A stretch of DNA of 48,247 bases from a virus: IMG/VR virus record IMGVR_UViG_3300025853_000149, positions 1-48,247 of that record; one strand, given 5' to 3'. Shown here piece by piece: positions 21,345-29,335 of the stretch. The notes beneath the pieces are model-generated. The model ran no database searches, was not told the DNA's origin, and saw nothing but the letters and a program-made list of their open reading frames with translations. Every line of letters begins with the position of its first letter. The stretch's first letter is position 1. The position numbers were made by a program, and so were the translations under genes.

Positions 21345-21402
21345 TACCTATAACACTATTTAAACCACATTAAAACGTGGTTTACATTCAACGTTATGTT
21401 TC
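21345..21402 (-). repeat. attC-like site F
   Basis: On the minus strand: ACATAAC, unpaired GTTGAATG, TAAACCAC, the loop GTTTTAAT, GTGGTTTA (eight perfect pairs), a short spacer and GTTATAGGTA. The last box is the exact complement of TACCTATAAC in site E, the other end of the HNH cassette. Confidence 0.75.
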
Positions 21403-21619
21403 ATTTTTTTTGGGCGTAAAGCCATTCATCAAATTCAACAATATCACTTTCGCCCCATTTTTTCGTAACCTCTTCTAAAAACGAAAGCCTAACATTTTGT
21501 AAATGCAAATTATTGGCTTGCATTAGTCTAAACATTGAGGCTTGCAGCTCTTTTATCTGTTCCTGTAAAGGTTCTATTCGTTTTTGAACATATTGTTCAA
21601 CATTCGGGTCTTGTATCAT
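21401..21619 (-). CDS. Hypothetical coiled-coil protein (72 aa)
   Basis: A 72-residue protein with a central amphipathic helix (IEPLQEQIKELQASMFRLMQ) that should form a coiled coil, and an acidic end (VEFDEWLYAQKK). The gene starts two bases after the primase-helicase gene ends, and its stop overlaps the outer edge of attC-like site F. The upstream side shows no cassette start, so it is probably native phage sequence at the array border. Confidence 0.68.
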   Translation of the reverse strand: MIQDPNVEQYVQKRIEPLQEQIKELQASMFRLMQANNLHLQNVRLSFLEEVTKKWGESDIVEFDEWLYAQKK

Positions 21620-21621
21620 AA

Positions 21622-23388
21622 TTAAAATATTGGATTTTTATCTCTTTTTTTATCATTTTCAAACGGCAATTTAAGCCATGACGATATATTAAATTTATGC
21701 CCATCCACACTATAATCATCAAACTGGCCCATCACCGTTACACCTTGCATTTCTTCATATCTGCCATTCACTAGATTATAAACAAACTTAACAAGCCCCA
21801 TCTTACCTAGATGTAAATGCTTTACCTTCTGTATATATATCTGAACGATTTGACTCTTGTCCCCATCCACATAATCCAAGTGAACGCATATGCCATAATC
21901 AGCTTTATTAAAAAAATTACTACTCCCTGAGATGTCATACAAACTAGGCACATCATAATTACCTGTATCGTTTTTTCTCATTTTTCGTGGATGAGCTACA
22001 AGCACAACAAGTATACTATGTTTTTTTGCAAACCGCCTAAGCTTGTCAAGGAATAAACCTATATAATCAGTCTCAGAGCGATTACCAATTGAATGGTCAA
22101 AACAATTGTAAGGGTCTAGCACCAATGTTCTTATTCCGTATTTCCTCACATGAAGCTCTGCAACTTCCAACACCTTATCCACATCATATATGTCATCACT
22201 ATCTACCCAAAAGAAATTTTTTGATATATGGCCGAAAGTGTAAGCAAATTCTGGACCAGATATATACTTACTTGAAAAAGTTTTGCCCGACAACAATGAA
22301 GCTATCAATGAAAAATGCAGCTCCATAGGATTCCTCTCAGGTGAGAAATAACTAACCTTCCATTCGTGTTCTATATTTAATTTTGCTGCCAACCACTCAA
22401 CGAATTGAGATTTTCCATTTCCCGGAACACCAGTCACGATAGCAAGCCTGCCAGTTTCCCATGTTATAATTTCATCTAATGAACTATCTATTTTATGACC
22501 GTTTTTTAAACCATTCATGTACAAATCTAAAATCTCATTCTCTCTATCAAAAGCGGTAATGGAACCATCAACAGGCGCATCCTTTGCCGTCTTTAAGTGA
22601 TTCAAAAACTCCCTTTTCCCTTCAGCAACAAAAAACCCATTCGCATCCTTATGAACACCAAAATCTAACAACTTGCACTTTTCGGCCTCTAAGCGACGTA
22701 AAAGTTCATTCCTTAGTATATAACCACTTTTATCATTATCTACGCTTAGAACGAAGGTATGGTGCCTTAAATCGTCAATTACGAGGTAATCTAAATTCTT
22801 ATTTGCTCCATTTGGTACAGAAACTACATTTTCTATGCCTGCTTCAATAAAAGTTAAAGCGTCTATTTCACCCTCTACAATATAAATTTCATCGTGGTCT
22901 TTAAGGGCATTAATGTTGTATAGAATTTTTTCAGCACCTCTAACCAATTTGAAGTTCTTCCTTCCATCTCTATACTTAATGTTGACAAGTTCATCATCAC
23001 GTATGTATGGAAAGCAAATAACACTTTCTTCTTTCCCGGTCTGCGGCATAAATTCAAATGAAGAATAAACGCCTGTTTTTTCAAGTGTCTTCTCCGATAT
23101 ACCTCTACTCTTAAAATAAGCTAATGCCTTATCGGAAAGCTTTGTTTTGTTTTTTCTTTCCGGAACCACATATACTTTCCTCTGGAATAGCTTATGCTTC
23201 TGCCTGTAAAATGATGCCTCACAATAATGACAATGACCTACCTCATCATCAACATTAAAAGATAATGATTTGTCTGTCTTGTTTGAACGTGCCTCATCAC
23301 ATACTGGGCATCTTAGCTTTATATTCCCTTTTCTGCCTTCTACAGGTAAGTTATATTCTTGTTTTGTGCTGTATTCTAAAACTTTCAT
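21622..23388 (-). CDS. Primase-helicase (zinc, TOPRIM and DnaB-like domains)
   Basis: The 588-residue protein resembles T7 gp4. The N-terminal zinc module has CPVC (~28-31) and CHYC (~53-56). The TOPRIM domain includes EIYIVEGEIDALTF (~168-181) and the SVDNDKSG motif (~213-220). The RecA-like helicase has Walker A GVPGNGKSQF (~313-322), a Walker B-like LVLDPYNC (~422-429) and VVLVAHPRK (~459-467). It would unwind and prime phage DNA at the fork. Thus the phage encodes its own fork engine but no DNA polymerase in this genome, so it must use the host replicase. Confidence 0.92.
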   Translation of the reverse strand: MKVLEYSTKQEYNLPVEGRKGNIKLRCPVCDEARSNKTDKSLSFNVDDEVGHCHYCEASFYRQKHKLFQRKVYVVPERKNKTKLSDKALAYFKSRGISEKTLEKTGVYSSFEFMPQTGKEESVICFPYIRDDELVNIKYRDGRKNFKLVRGAEKILYNINALKDHDEIYIVEGEIDALTFIEAGIENVVSVPNGANKNLDYLVIDDLRHHTFVLSVDNDKSGYILRNELLRRLEAEKCKLLDFGVHKDANGFFVAEGKREFLNHLKTAKDAPVDGSITAFDRENEILDLYMNGLKNGHKIDSSLDEIITWETGRLAIVTGVPGNGKSQFVEWLAAKLNIEHEWKVSYFSPERNPMELHFSLIASLLSGKTFSSKYISGPEFAYTFGHISKNFFWVDSDDIYDVDKVLEVAELHVRKYGIRTLVLDPYNCFDHSIGNRSETDYIGLFLDKLRRFAKKHSILVVLVAHPRKMRKNDTGNYDVPSLYDISGSSNFFNKADYGICVHLDYVDGDKSQIVQIYIQKVKHLHLGKMGLVKFVYNLVNGRYEEMQGVTVMGQFDDYSVDGHKFNISSWLKLPFENDKKRDKNPIF

Positions 23389-23391
23389 AAT

Positions 23392-24357
23392 CTAAAAATC
23401 TGGTTCACGGTTTAACATTTCTTGTCTTTCTTTTTCTTCATTAGCTTCATACTCGTCTAAGGATATTCCATGAACCTCTCTGCAAGCTTGGTCATTTATT
23501 TTTCTCTTCTGTGCATCATAATCAATTGTTTTAGTTTGTGATAAACTTCCACCTCTTACACTTTTGTATTCTCCTGCCCATTTGTATATCAAATCTTCAT
23601 CCCTGCTCAAACTGGATGGTACTATATTATGCCTCTTATACCCATTCGAATCTTTCTCAGAATGTGAGAGCATGAAATTAACCAGTTTTTTTATATCGCC
23701 TACACTAAACTCATCACCCATTGCACTTATCACATACTTTACATTATTCTCATTCTCTCTAAAGCTTATTTGGCTATGCCACCAATTCAATAGCTCATTA
23801 ACCTCTTCACCTAACTTTAACTTCTCTGCCATACCTTGTCCACTACCATCATCTTTGAATTGTTTATGCCCTTCTGGTATCTTGTGTATGGCACCTTCTT
23901 CTTTACCTTTATTTAAAGGAAGAGAATCTTTTTTCTTTTTTTCTTTTTCTATATTATTATATGGTTTATTATCTGGTTTATTATCTGGTATAGGTAAGTC
24001 ATTATTATCAGATTGATTTGTTAAATCTAGCAGATGGGATTGAGCATTTTTACTTATGCTTCTGGTAGAGCTGTACCACGTTGTTCTGTCATAATTACTT
24101 TTATTATAATTACCTGTCACAACATAACCAGCACCCTTTAATTTTGACAGGCACGTTCTTATCTTTGATGTAGTTAGGTAAGGAAATAGTTTTCCCCAAG
24201 CTTCCAATGAGTTATAAGTCCAATATTTGCCATCATAAAAGTTTCTCTTATTAGCCTTGTTTTTTACTTGCCAAAACTCAATATTATGCAATATTATAGC
24301 AGCATCCGTACCTACATCTTTTGCTACATCATCATCAAAATACTTTACTGTATTCAT
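23392..24357 (-). CDS. DnaD-like replication protein / replisome organizer
   Basis: From ATG 24357 the product has 321 residues. The N-terminal part (MNTVKYFDDDVAKDVGTDAA, then NSLEAWGKLFPYLTTSKIRT) forms a winged helix of the type found in phage replication initiators. A low-complexity charged linker follows (IEKEKKKKDSLPL), and the C-terminal domain is helical. It precedes the primase-helicase and likely loads it at the origin. The frame is open upstream to 24402, but that extension would cross a strong terminator, so I chose the internal start 17 bases after it. Confidence 0.78.
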   Translation of the reverse strand: MNTVKYFDDDVAKDVGTDAAIILHNIEFWQVKNKANKRNFYDGKYWTYNSLEAWGKLFPYLTTSKIRTCLSKLKGAGYVVTGNYNKSNYDRTTWYSSTRSISKNAQSHLLDLTNQSDNNDLPIPDNKPDNKPYNNIEKEKKKKDSLPLNKGKEEGAIHKIPEGHKQFKDDGSGQGMAEKLKLGEEVNELLNWWHSQISFRENENNVKYVISAMGDEFSVGDIKKLVNFMLSHSEKDSNGYKRHNIVPSSLSRDEDLIYKWAGEYKSVRGGSLSQTKTIDYDAQKRKINDQACREVHGISLDEYEANEEKERQEMLNREPDF

Positions 24358-24373
24358 GCTTAATTTTTTAGAT

Positions 24374-24478
24374 AAAAAAAGCCCTAAACCAAGGCAGGAC
24401 ACGAATACTACCTCGGAATAGAGCTAAAAATATGTTTTCTGATACCAACTTGTTCGTGTCGTCGGCAATGCAAATATA
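24374..24478 (-). promoter_or_regulatory. Promoter plus attenuator-like leader for the replication operon
   Basis: TATATTTG (24478-24471) precedes a leader of about 90 bases. The leader ends in a long terminator hairpin: AGCTCTA/TAGGGCT outer arms (24425-24419 with 24386-24380), CCGAGG/CCTTGG inner arms, then seven T residues, only 17 bases before the ATG at 24357. The apical loop holds TTCGTGTC (24405-24398), an exact complement of GACACGAA (24460-24453) near the RNA start, so a pseudoknot or competing antiterminator can form. Confidence 0.6.
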
Positions 24479-24494
24479 TAATAATTATTTCATA

Positions 24495-24851
24495 TTAAAT
24501 ATCGTGCGCCACATCATCATGTGGACAATAATCTGGCCGTTCGTCCAACATACGTTGATATTCGGCCGTCTTTGTGATGTCAATATCGGCATTGACATCA
24601 TCAGTTAGAAAGAAGTATTTAGACCGTTCATGCTCGTGAACAGTATCGATATACTTTTTCTCTATTAAACTTCTAATGTCTCTCCAGACAAGCGCTAGGC
24701 GTCTGTCTAATAATTCACAGAAGTCTTTGACAGAGGCTTCGCACTTGCCGTCAAAGCCTAAATTATCGTCTATTACAGACAACAGCCTGAACTCAGAGTC
24801 TGTTAACTCCGAGTCATAGATATTATCTGAAAATGTTTTCTTAAGTTTCAT
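24495..24851 (-). CDS. Predicted winged-helix protein (118 aa)
   Basis: The segment DSELTDSEFRLLSVIDDN then ASVKDFCELLDRRLALVWR and IRSLIEKKYIDTV (residues ~13-70) is the helix pattern and wing of a winged-helix DNA-binding domain, similar in layout to replication initiators and MarR-type regulators. The C-terminus is acidic with two His-containing segments. It is the second gene after a dyad promoter and lies just before the replication leader, so it may regulate early genes or act as an initiator accessory. Confidence 0.7.
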   Translation of the reverse strand: MKLKKTFSDNIYDSELTDSEFRLLSVIDDNLGFDGKCEASVKDFCELLDRRLALVWRDIRSLIEKKYIDTVHEHERSKYFFLTDDVNADIDITKTAEYQRMLDERPDYCPHDDVAHDI

Positions 24852-24853
24852 GT

Positions 24854-25015
24854 TCAGTTTTTGCAGATTTTGAAATACATTTTGTTATCAAGTTCCTCAA
24901 AGAAGTCATCTAAATCCTCTTCAAGGAACAGTAATTGGTCATACATATTCTTGTCTACGACCATAGTCTCCATCTCTTCCAAGATGGAGATGAGTCTTTC
25001 TAATTTTTCTTTCAT
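24854..25015 (-). CDS. Small acidic helical protein (53 aa)
   Basis: From ATG 25015 the product is 53 residues, nearly all helical and acidic (MKEKLERLISILEEMETMVV, then EEDLDDFFEELDNKM). The start lies about 15 bases after the expected RNA start from the promoter at 25037-25080. A TTG further upstream (25039) would fall inside the -7 box and is rejected. Acidic helical proteins expressed first in phage operons are often DNA mimics or inhibitors of host factors, which is only a suggestion here. Confidence 0.72.
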   Translation of the reverse strand: MKEKLERLISILEEMETMVVDKNMYDQLLFLEEDLDDFFEELDNKMYFKICKN

Positions 25016-25036
25016 ATTTTTATTTAAATAATGATT

Positions 25037-25080
25037 CAAATATATATCACATATATTTAAATCTAGTTAAACAAGTTTAA
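25037..25080 (-). promoter_or_regulatory. Dyad-type promoter for the early operon
   Basis: TTAAACAAGTTTAA (25080-25067; TTAAACTTGTTTAA as read on minus) is followed by CTAGATTT and, exactly 22 bases after the dyad, by TATATTTG (25044-25037), a perfect -7 box. The operon encodes the small acidic and winged-helix proteins. Confidence 0.75.
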
Positions 25081-25103
25081 TAAGAGCAAGTATCATTCGG
25101 GCA

Positions 25104-25144
25104 TAAAAAAAGCCCGTATGGACGGCAATCCAGATACGAGCTTT
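25104..25144 (-). terminator. Intrinsic terminator of the head-tail operon
   Basis: AAGCTCGTAT pairs with ATACGGGCTT (G-U pair allowed), an inner GGA/TCC follows, and the minus strand then has seven T residues. It lies after the tape measure and 43-aa genes and before the early promoter. A 68-base stretch between the terminator and the 43-aa gene holds no gene that I see. Confidence 0.85.
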
Positions 25145-25212
25145 AGATTTTAAATAACGTAATAAAAGAATTAAGATGGTCCAAATATATTAATTTTTTA
25201 CATATTAAACAA

Positions 25213-25344
25213 TCATGCACTACAGGACTCACAGTCATCGTCGGCAATATCACAAACTTTGACTTCACCGGATTTGATTTTATCTTCTAACTCTTTGTCT
25301 TTAGCTTCTAACTTTTTTAAAAAATCTTCTGAAAAGTCAATCAT
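25213..25344 (-). CDS. Small cysteine-rich protein (43 aa) coupled to the tape measure gene
   Basis: The frame from ATG 25344 (MIDFSEDFLKKLEAKDKELE) to TGA 25213 encodes 43 residues: a charged helix and then a cysteine-rich acidic end (CDIADDDCESCSA). Its ATG overlaps the tape measure stop as ATGA, a strong sign of real translation. It is the last gene of the operon. The three cysteines could bind metal. Function unknown. Confidence 0.75.
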   Translation of the reverse strand: MIDFSEDFLKKLEAKDKELEDKIKSGEVKVCDIADDDCESCSA

Positions 25345-27779
25345 AATATATTTATTGTTTCTTTATTTTTGCCGTTGTTCCAAGTACGAACTATCTTCTT
25401 GACATCATCGGTCAGGTAATGAGTTTCTTTTTTATTCATATCATAGGTTTGTTCTGCGCCTCTGTTTTCCGCTAATACCTCCGTCATTACTTGCTTTAAA
25501 TCCTCTTTCGATATGGCGCTATTCATCAAGTAGTTAGCACGGTTAACACTTGCTTTATTAGCCGAAGCAATCAACTCTGATTTATCCAGTTGTTCAATGC
25601 CACCATAGCCTTCCAATACGCTGCCACCTACACCAACGTCAAATAATTCAGCAGATAGATTTCGGCCTCTATACTTCCAAGGATTCTTGTTCATATCGCG
25701 CAATAATGCACCATGTTCTCGGCTAATCTCTGGACGCATTATGTCCTCATCTGGACCAACTCTTACACCTGTATCACGACCTGTTGCCGTCTCTATAACG
25801 CTGTACCTATCATCAGCGCCTTTTCCTCTTGCATAGTGGCCTATCGGCCCTTCTTGTGTACCTGTGGCGAGCTTAGAGAGACTACTTGCCTGCGCTTTTG
25901 CTTTAGCGAATGCTGTGTACATTGAAGCAATTTGAGCAACAGCTAAAGCTATACCCACAAACGGAATAGAGGAATAAGCAGTAAATATCTGAGCGACGGC
26001 AGTACCTAGACTTTGAGCTTGTTGCACAGCTAACTGAGCTAATTGTAGCTTCTGCCGTTTCTTTTGTAACTCGTCTCTTTTCTTTAAGGCCTGCTCTCTT
26101 TTTTCTTCTTCAACTCTTAACTCCTCCTCTAGCGTTTCGGCTTTAGATGCTAGCCCTTCCTTTGCAAACTCTTTTTCTTTGTCAAGGTCATCCTGAAGCC
26201 TACTAACTTTCTCATCTTGCTTTGCTAATAGCTCGTCAATCTTTGCTATCTGCACATCTATACCTGCTGTGAAAGCATCCGTGACGGCGTTAAATGCTGC
26301 CTCACCGGCTTGGAATTCTTCGGATGAAAAAACTTTATCTAATGAATCTTTTAATTTTTGCCCAAAAGAACGTAAATCGTCCTCAGATGGCTCTCTTATA
26401 CTTGTGGTATTTGGCACAACTTCTAGTTCATCAATGCCTAGTGTGGTAACAGTTGGTGATTGGTACTCATCGAATTTTTCAATAGACTTAATAAAGTCCT
26501 CGATAGATTTATCTACCTTTGCCTGTAAATTTACTATGATTTTATCATACGTTTCTTCTAGTTCTTCCATTGGCCTACCTAGCTGTTTTGCCAATGGAAT
26601 TAATTCGTCTCTAAGTTTTTTGAATTTTTCTAATTCATTTTCACTTTCTTTTAATATCTTACCGAAAGGTGTAAGCTCCTCAAATTCCTGCTTTTCTAAA
26701 GCATCTCTTAATACATCTAAACCTGTTTCAAACTGATTAGCAATCTCCTCTAATTTTCTTTTCTTCTCGTCTAGTAAGGCATTCTCTTTGTTCTGTAATT
26801 CTATCGATAACGTTGTACTTTCTTTTTGTATATCTGCAAGTGCTATCTCAGCCTCTGCAATCTTGTCTAAAAGCTCTATATTGTCTTCATCTGCTGCTAT
26901 CTTTTCTTTTTCTGTTTTTAATGTTTTTATCAGCAAACGTTGCTGTTCTTCTCGTTTCGTCAACAAGTTTTGTTCTTTTTCTGTCGCTAATTGTGTAGCC
27001 TTTATTCTTTCTTTTGTTGACTTCGTTGTATCATCACTTATCTTTTTCAGCTTCTCAATCTCAGCTCTACTTTTTGCAGTCTCAATAGATAGATTTCTTT
27101 GTGCATCTCTTAACTTTATCTTATCTTTTTCTAATTGAACCGCCGCCTTACTCGCTTCCTTCATTGCATTAACCACACCACCGGAGCCTGAGAATAAATC
27201 ACGAACGGCTTTTAGAGGGTTCCTTAAATCTAAGAGAGCCTCACCTATTGCATAGAAACCTTTTGAAACAACCTTGATAGGCCCAGTTATTTTAGCCATA
27301 GCGACGTTAAGTCTATCCATTCCCCTCTGCGTCTTAGTCAAAAATGCGACCATACTTCCTAATGCCACAACAATAGCACCAACCCCGGTTGAGATTAAAG
27401 CTATACGGAAAAGCTTTAAAGCCTTTGTTGTCCCACCCATTGCGGCGGTTACAGCCTTTTGCGTAGCTCTCCATTTTGCAAGTTTACCGGTAACATCATC
27501 AAGGCTTACACCGAAGACCTTAATTTCCTTTGCAGATTCTTTTAAAACGGCTACAGATTCCTTTTGCTCTTTATTCAGCTTATCGACTTCTTTAGCGGCA
27601 TCTTTTGTTTCTTTGCCGAATCCATCTAGTGCCTTTTGGACATCCTTCAAAGAACTTTTCATCTCGTCGGTCATCCCTTCTGAGGCATCGCCTAAATCAT
27701 TAAAAAGCTCTATTATTTTCGGTAGATTCTTCTGAACCTCGGATATATCAAAACTTACCTTACCGCCTATTTCTGCCAT
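25341..27779 (-). CDS. Tape measure protein
   Basis: The 812-residue protein is the longest in the operon. It has long coiled coils at ~215-365 (repeating E/K-rich heptads with KEKIAADEDNIELL) and ~520-590, an alanine/glycine-rich hydrophobic region (~130-150, RIALISTGVGAIVVALGSMV) and another at ~595-635 (FVGIALAVAQIASMYTAFAK). These are the standard features of tape measure proteins that set tail length and span the membrane during DNA entry. Its chaperone pair is on the opposite strand at 11329-12116. It overlaps the small gene behind it by ATGA. Confidence 0.92.
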   Translation of the reverse strand: MAEIGGKVSFDISEVQKNLPKIIELFNDLGDASEGMTDEMKSSLKDVQKALDGFGKETKDAAKEVDKLNKEQKESVAVLKESAKEIKVFGVSLDDVTGKLAKWRATQKAVTAAMGGTTKALKLFRIALISTGVGAIVVALGSMVAFLTKTQRGMDRLNVAMAKITGPIKVVSKGFYAIGEALLDLRNPLKAVRDLFSGSGGVVNAMKEASKAAVQLEKDKIKLRDAQRNLSIETAKSRAEIEKLKKISDDTTKSTKERIKATQLATEKEQNLLTKREEQQRLLIKTLKTEKEKIAADEDNIELLDKIAEAEIALADIQKESTTLSIELQNKENALLDEKKRKLEEIANQFETGLDVLRDALEKQEFEELTPFGKILKESENELEKFKKLRDELIPLAKQLGRPMEELEETYDKIIVNLQAKVDKSIEDFIKSIEKFDEYQSPTVTTLGIDELEVVPNTTSIREPSEDDLRSFGQKLKDSLDKVFSSEEFQAGEAAFNAVTDAFTAGIDVQIAKIDELLAKQDEKVSRLQDDLDKEKEFAKEGLASKAETLEEELRVEEEKREQALKKRDELQKKRQKLQLAQLAVQQAQSLGTAVAQIFTAYSSIPFVGIALAVAQIASMYTAFAKAKAQASSLSKLATGTQEGPIGHYARGKGADDRYSVIETATGRDTGVRVGPDEDIMRPEISREHGALLRDMNKNPWKYRGRNLSAELFDVGVGGSVLEGYGGIEQLDKSELIASANKASVNRANYLMNSAISKEDLKQVMTEVLAENRGAEQTYDMNKKETHYLTDDVKKIVRTWNNGKNKETINIL

Positions 27780-28336
27780 TAGTTATTTTTTAAAAACTTG
27801 TAATTTTTAACCTTTTTACTGGCTAATTGTACTGCCTTTTTTTCTAATGCAAATACATCAGCAATTGACATCTCCAATAAATATGCTTTTGAGTAGTAGT
27901 AAGTTAAGTCATCAATTTCATTTTTAGCCCATTGCTTGTCCAATTTTTGCAATTGCCTTGTTAGCTTATTAACATAACCTACACCTTTCTTTCTTGCCTT
28001 AACTACTCTTATTTCATCACAATTATCCTGCTCCCACATCCCCAAAACCTTATCCAAAACACCTAGCCCATCGCCTACAATTCCAGATGTCTGTATATGC
28101 TCGGATTGCGCAGATAATATGAAAGGGAAAAATATAGGAAATAACAATTTCAAAAACCGAGTTAGAATATCTATTATCTTTTGTATTATAGACTTTATTT
28201 CCTCGTCAATAACAGGCTTTACAGGCTCATTATCTAAACCCTTATCGAGAATACCTAATAGAATCTCAGGGTCTATTACCTTGACGGTATTATTACCGCT
28301 TATCGGCAGTCTGTTCATTATATCTTTTAGCATCAT
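27779..28336 (-). CDS. Hypothetical tail-region protein with one membrane-like segment (185 aa)
   Basis: A 185-residue protein with an acidic N-terminus, a strongly hydrophobic stretch at ~69-85 (LKLLFPIFFPFILSAQS), and a basic helical C-terminal half (KARKKGVGYVNKLTRQL, then ALEKKAVQLASKKVKNY). It ends one base before the tape measure gene begins (shared base at 27779). The hydrophobic segment ends in a signal-peptide-like ILSAQS, so it may be cleaved, which is odd in mid-protein. Alternative start: MNRLPIS at 28318. Confidence 0.65.
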   Translation of the reverse strand: MMLKDIMNRLPISGNNTVKVIDPEILLGILDKGLDNEPVKPVIDEEIKSIIQKIIDILTRFLKLLFPIFFPFILSAQSEHIQTSGIVGDGLGVLDKVLGMWEQDNCDEIRVVKARKKGVGYVNKLTRQLQKLDKQWAKNEIDDLTYYYSKAYLLEMSIADVFALEKKAVQLASKKVKNYKFLKNN

Positions 28337-28421
28337 CTTCCTTTTGCTTAATTAATTCTTCTAAACTCACTACCTTATTAACCGCATAGGGCACGATTTT
28401 AAAATCTTCTTTCTTTGACAT
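28293..28421 (-). CDS. Small hypothetical protein (42 aa) overlapping both neighbours
   Basis: A frame from ATG 28421 (MSKKEDFKIVPYAVNKVVSL) to TAA at 28293 encodes 42 residues, charged and helical, ending NEQTADKR. It overlaps the subtilase gene end by 23 bases and the following gene start by 44 bases in different frames. Such overlaps and the coding-like composition support it moderately. Confidence 0.5.
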   Translation of the reverse strand: MSKKEDFKIVPYAVNKVVSLEELIKQKEDDAKRYNEQTADKR

Positions 28422-29256
28422 TGATTGATTTTATATCTTGAGCGAACAAATGCAAGTTTGCAGGTGTAATTTTAAATCCTAATTTCTTTTCTAATGGTAT
28501 TCTCAATGTTGCAAAAACACCTAATGCAGTAGGTGTAGCCATTGAAGTTCCGCTTAACAGGGCATAGTCCTTATCACCATAAGTTGAAAGAACATCCTCA
28601 CCAGCGCTATAGATGTCCGACATTGCGCCAAAATCCGAGAAGTTACTAATACTACCATTCTCATCATGCGAGCCAACAGCGACCGTCTGAGGTATGTTAG
28701 AAGGGAAATCAAGGTCATTTTTCAACCCATCATTACCGTTTGCAGCCCAAAAAGTGCCGCCATCAATAATAAAGTCATTTATAGCCTCCTCGATGGATGG
28801 TATCTTCACACCTAAACCACCTGAGAAATTGATTTGTGTAGCACCTAATTCGCGCGCTCGTCTTATTCCTTTTTCTAACCATTCTGAATTGCCACTACCG
28901 TTATCATTAAATACTTTTAATATAATAATCTTAGCTTTTGGACATATACCTTGAACACCTACGCCGTTATGAACCGCGCTGAGTCTTCCGTGTATCCATG
29001 TGCTGTGGTAGTTCCTATCTGTCACATCATTGCTGCCTCGCATATCTTCAGCGTGAATAACTGTGCCGAAAAGGTCTGGATGTTTTTCGTTTAGCCCTGT
29101 GTCAAGTATGGCAATAGTCTCACCTTCACCAAAATAACCTCTCTCGTGTATACCTTTGATATCGTAGAAATCAAAGGTCCAATCGAAAACCTCTTTAGCA
29201 TCCTTTGCAAAAATGGTTAACTTTGCATCATAATTTGGTAGTCTTATTTCTTCCAT
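28399..29256 (-). CDS. Subtilisin-like serine protease (S8 family)
   Basis: The 285-residue protein contains the subtilase triad: Asp in AILDTGLNEKHPD (~49-60), His in the STWIHGRLSA segment (~84-93) and Ser in LLSGTSMATPTALG (~231-244). An oxyanion Asn-containing GTFWAANGND motif (~167-176) is present. There is no signal peptide or pro-domain. No standard prohead protease was found near the capsid gene, so it may process head or tail proteins; attack on host surface proteins is the alternative. A strong terminator sits 12 bases upstream of its start. Confidence 0.9.
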   Translation of the reverse strand: MEEIRLPNYDAKLTIFAKDAKEVFDWTFDFYDIKGIHERGYFGEGETIAILDTGLNEKHPDLFGTVIHAEDMRGSNDVTDRNYHSTWIHGRLSAVHNGVGVQGICPKAKIIILKVFNDNGSGNSEWLEKGIRRARELGATQINFSGGLGVKIPSIEEAINDFIIDGGTFWAANGNDGLKNDLDFPSNIPQTVAVGSHDENGSISNFSDFGAMSDIYSAGEDVLSTYGDKDYALLSGTSMATPTALGVFATLRIPLEKKLGFKITPANLHLFAQDIKSINVKERRF

Positions 29257-29267
29257 ATTATTTTTTT

Positions 29268-29303
29268 AAAAAAAAAGGGAGTCAGTCATAAAAGCCAACT
29301 CCC
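29268..29303 (-). terminator. Intrinsic terminator just upstream of the subtilase gene
   Basis: GGGAGTTGG (29303-29295) pairs with CTGACTCCC (29285-29277; two G-U pairs), with a nine-base loop and nine T residues after it (29276-29268). Only 12 bases separate it from the start codon at 29256, so downstream genes, including the tape measure gene, need read-through or antitermination. Confidence 0.8.
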
Positions 29304-29335
29304 CTCAAAACCGTTAAAAACCAACCTAATCCGGA

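Noticed and set aside
26269-27735. Long plus-strand frames opposite the tape measure gene
   Set aside because: They are antisense shadows of helical, E/K/A-rich coding sequence; products are Ser/Phe-rich with no start signals.
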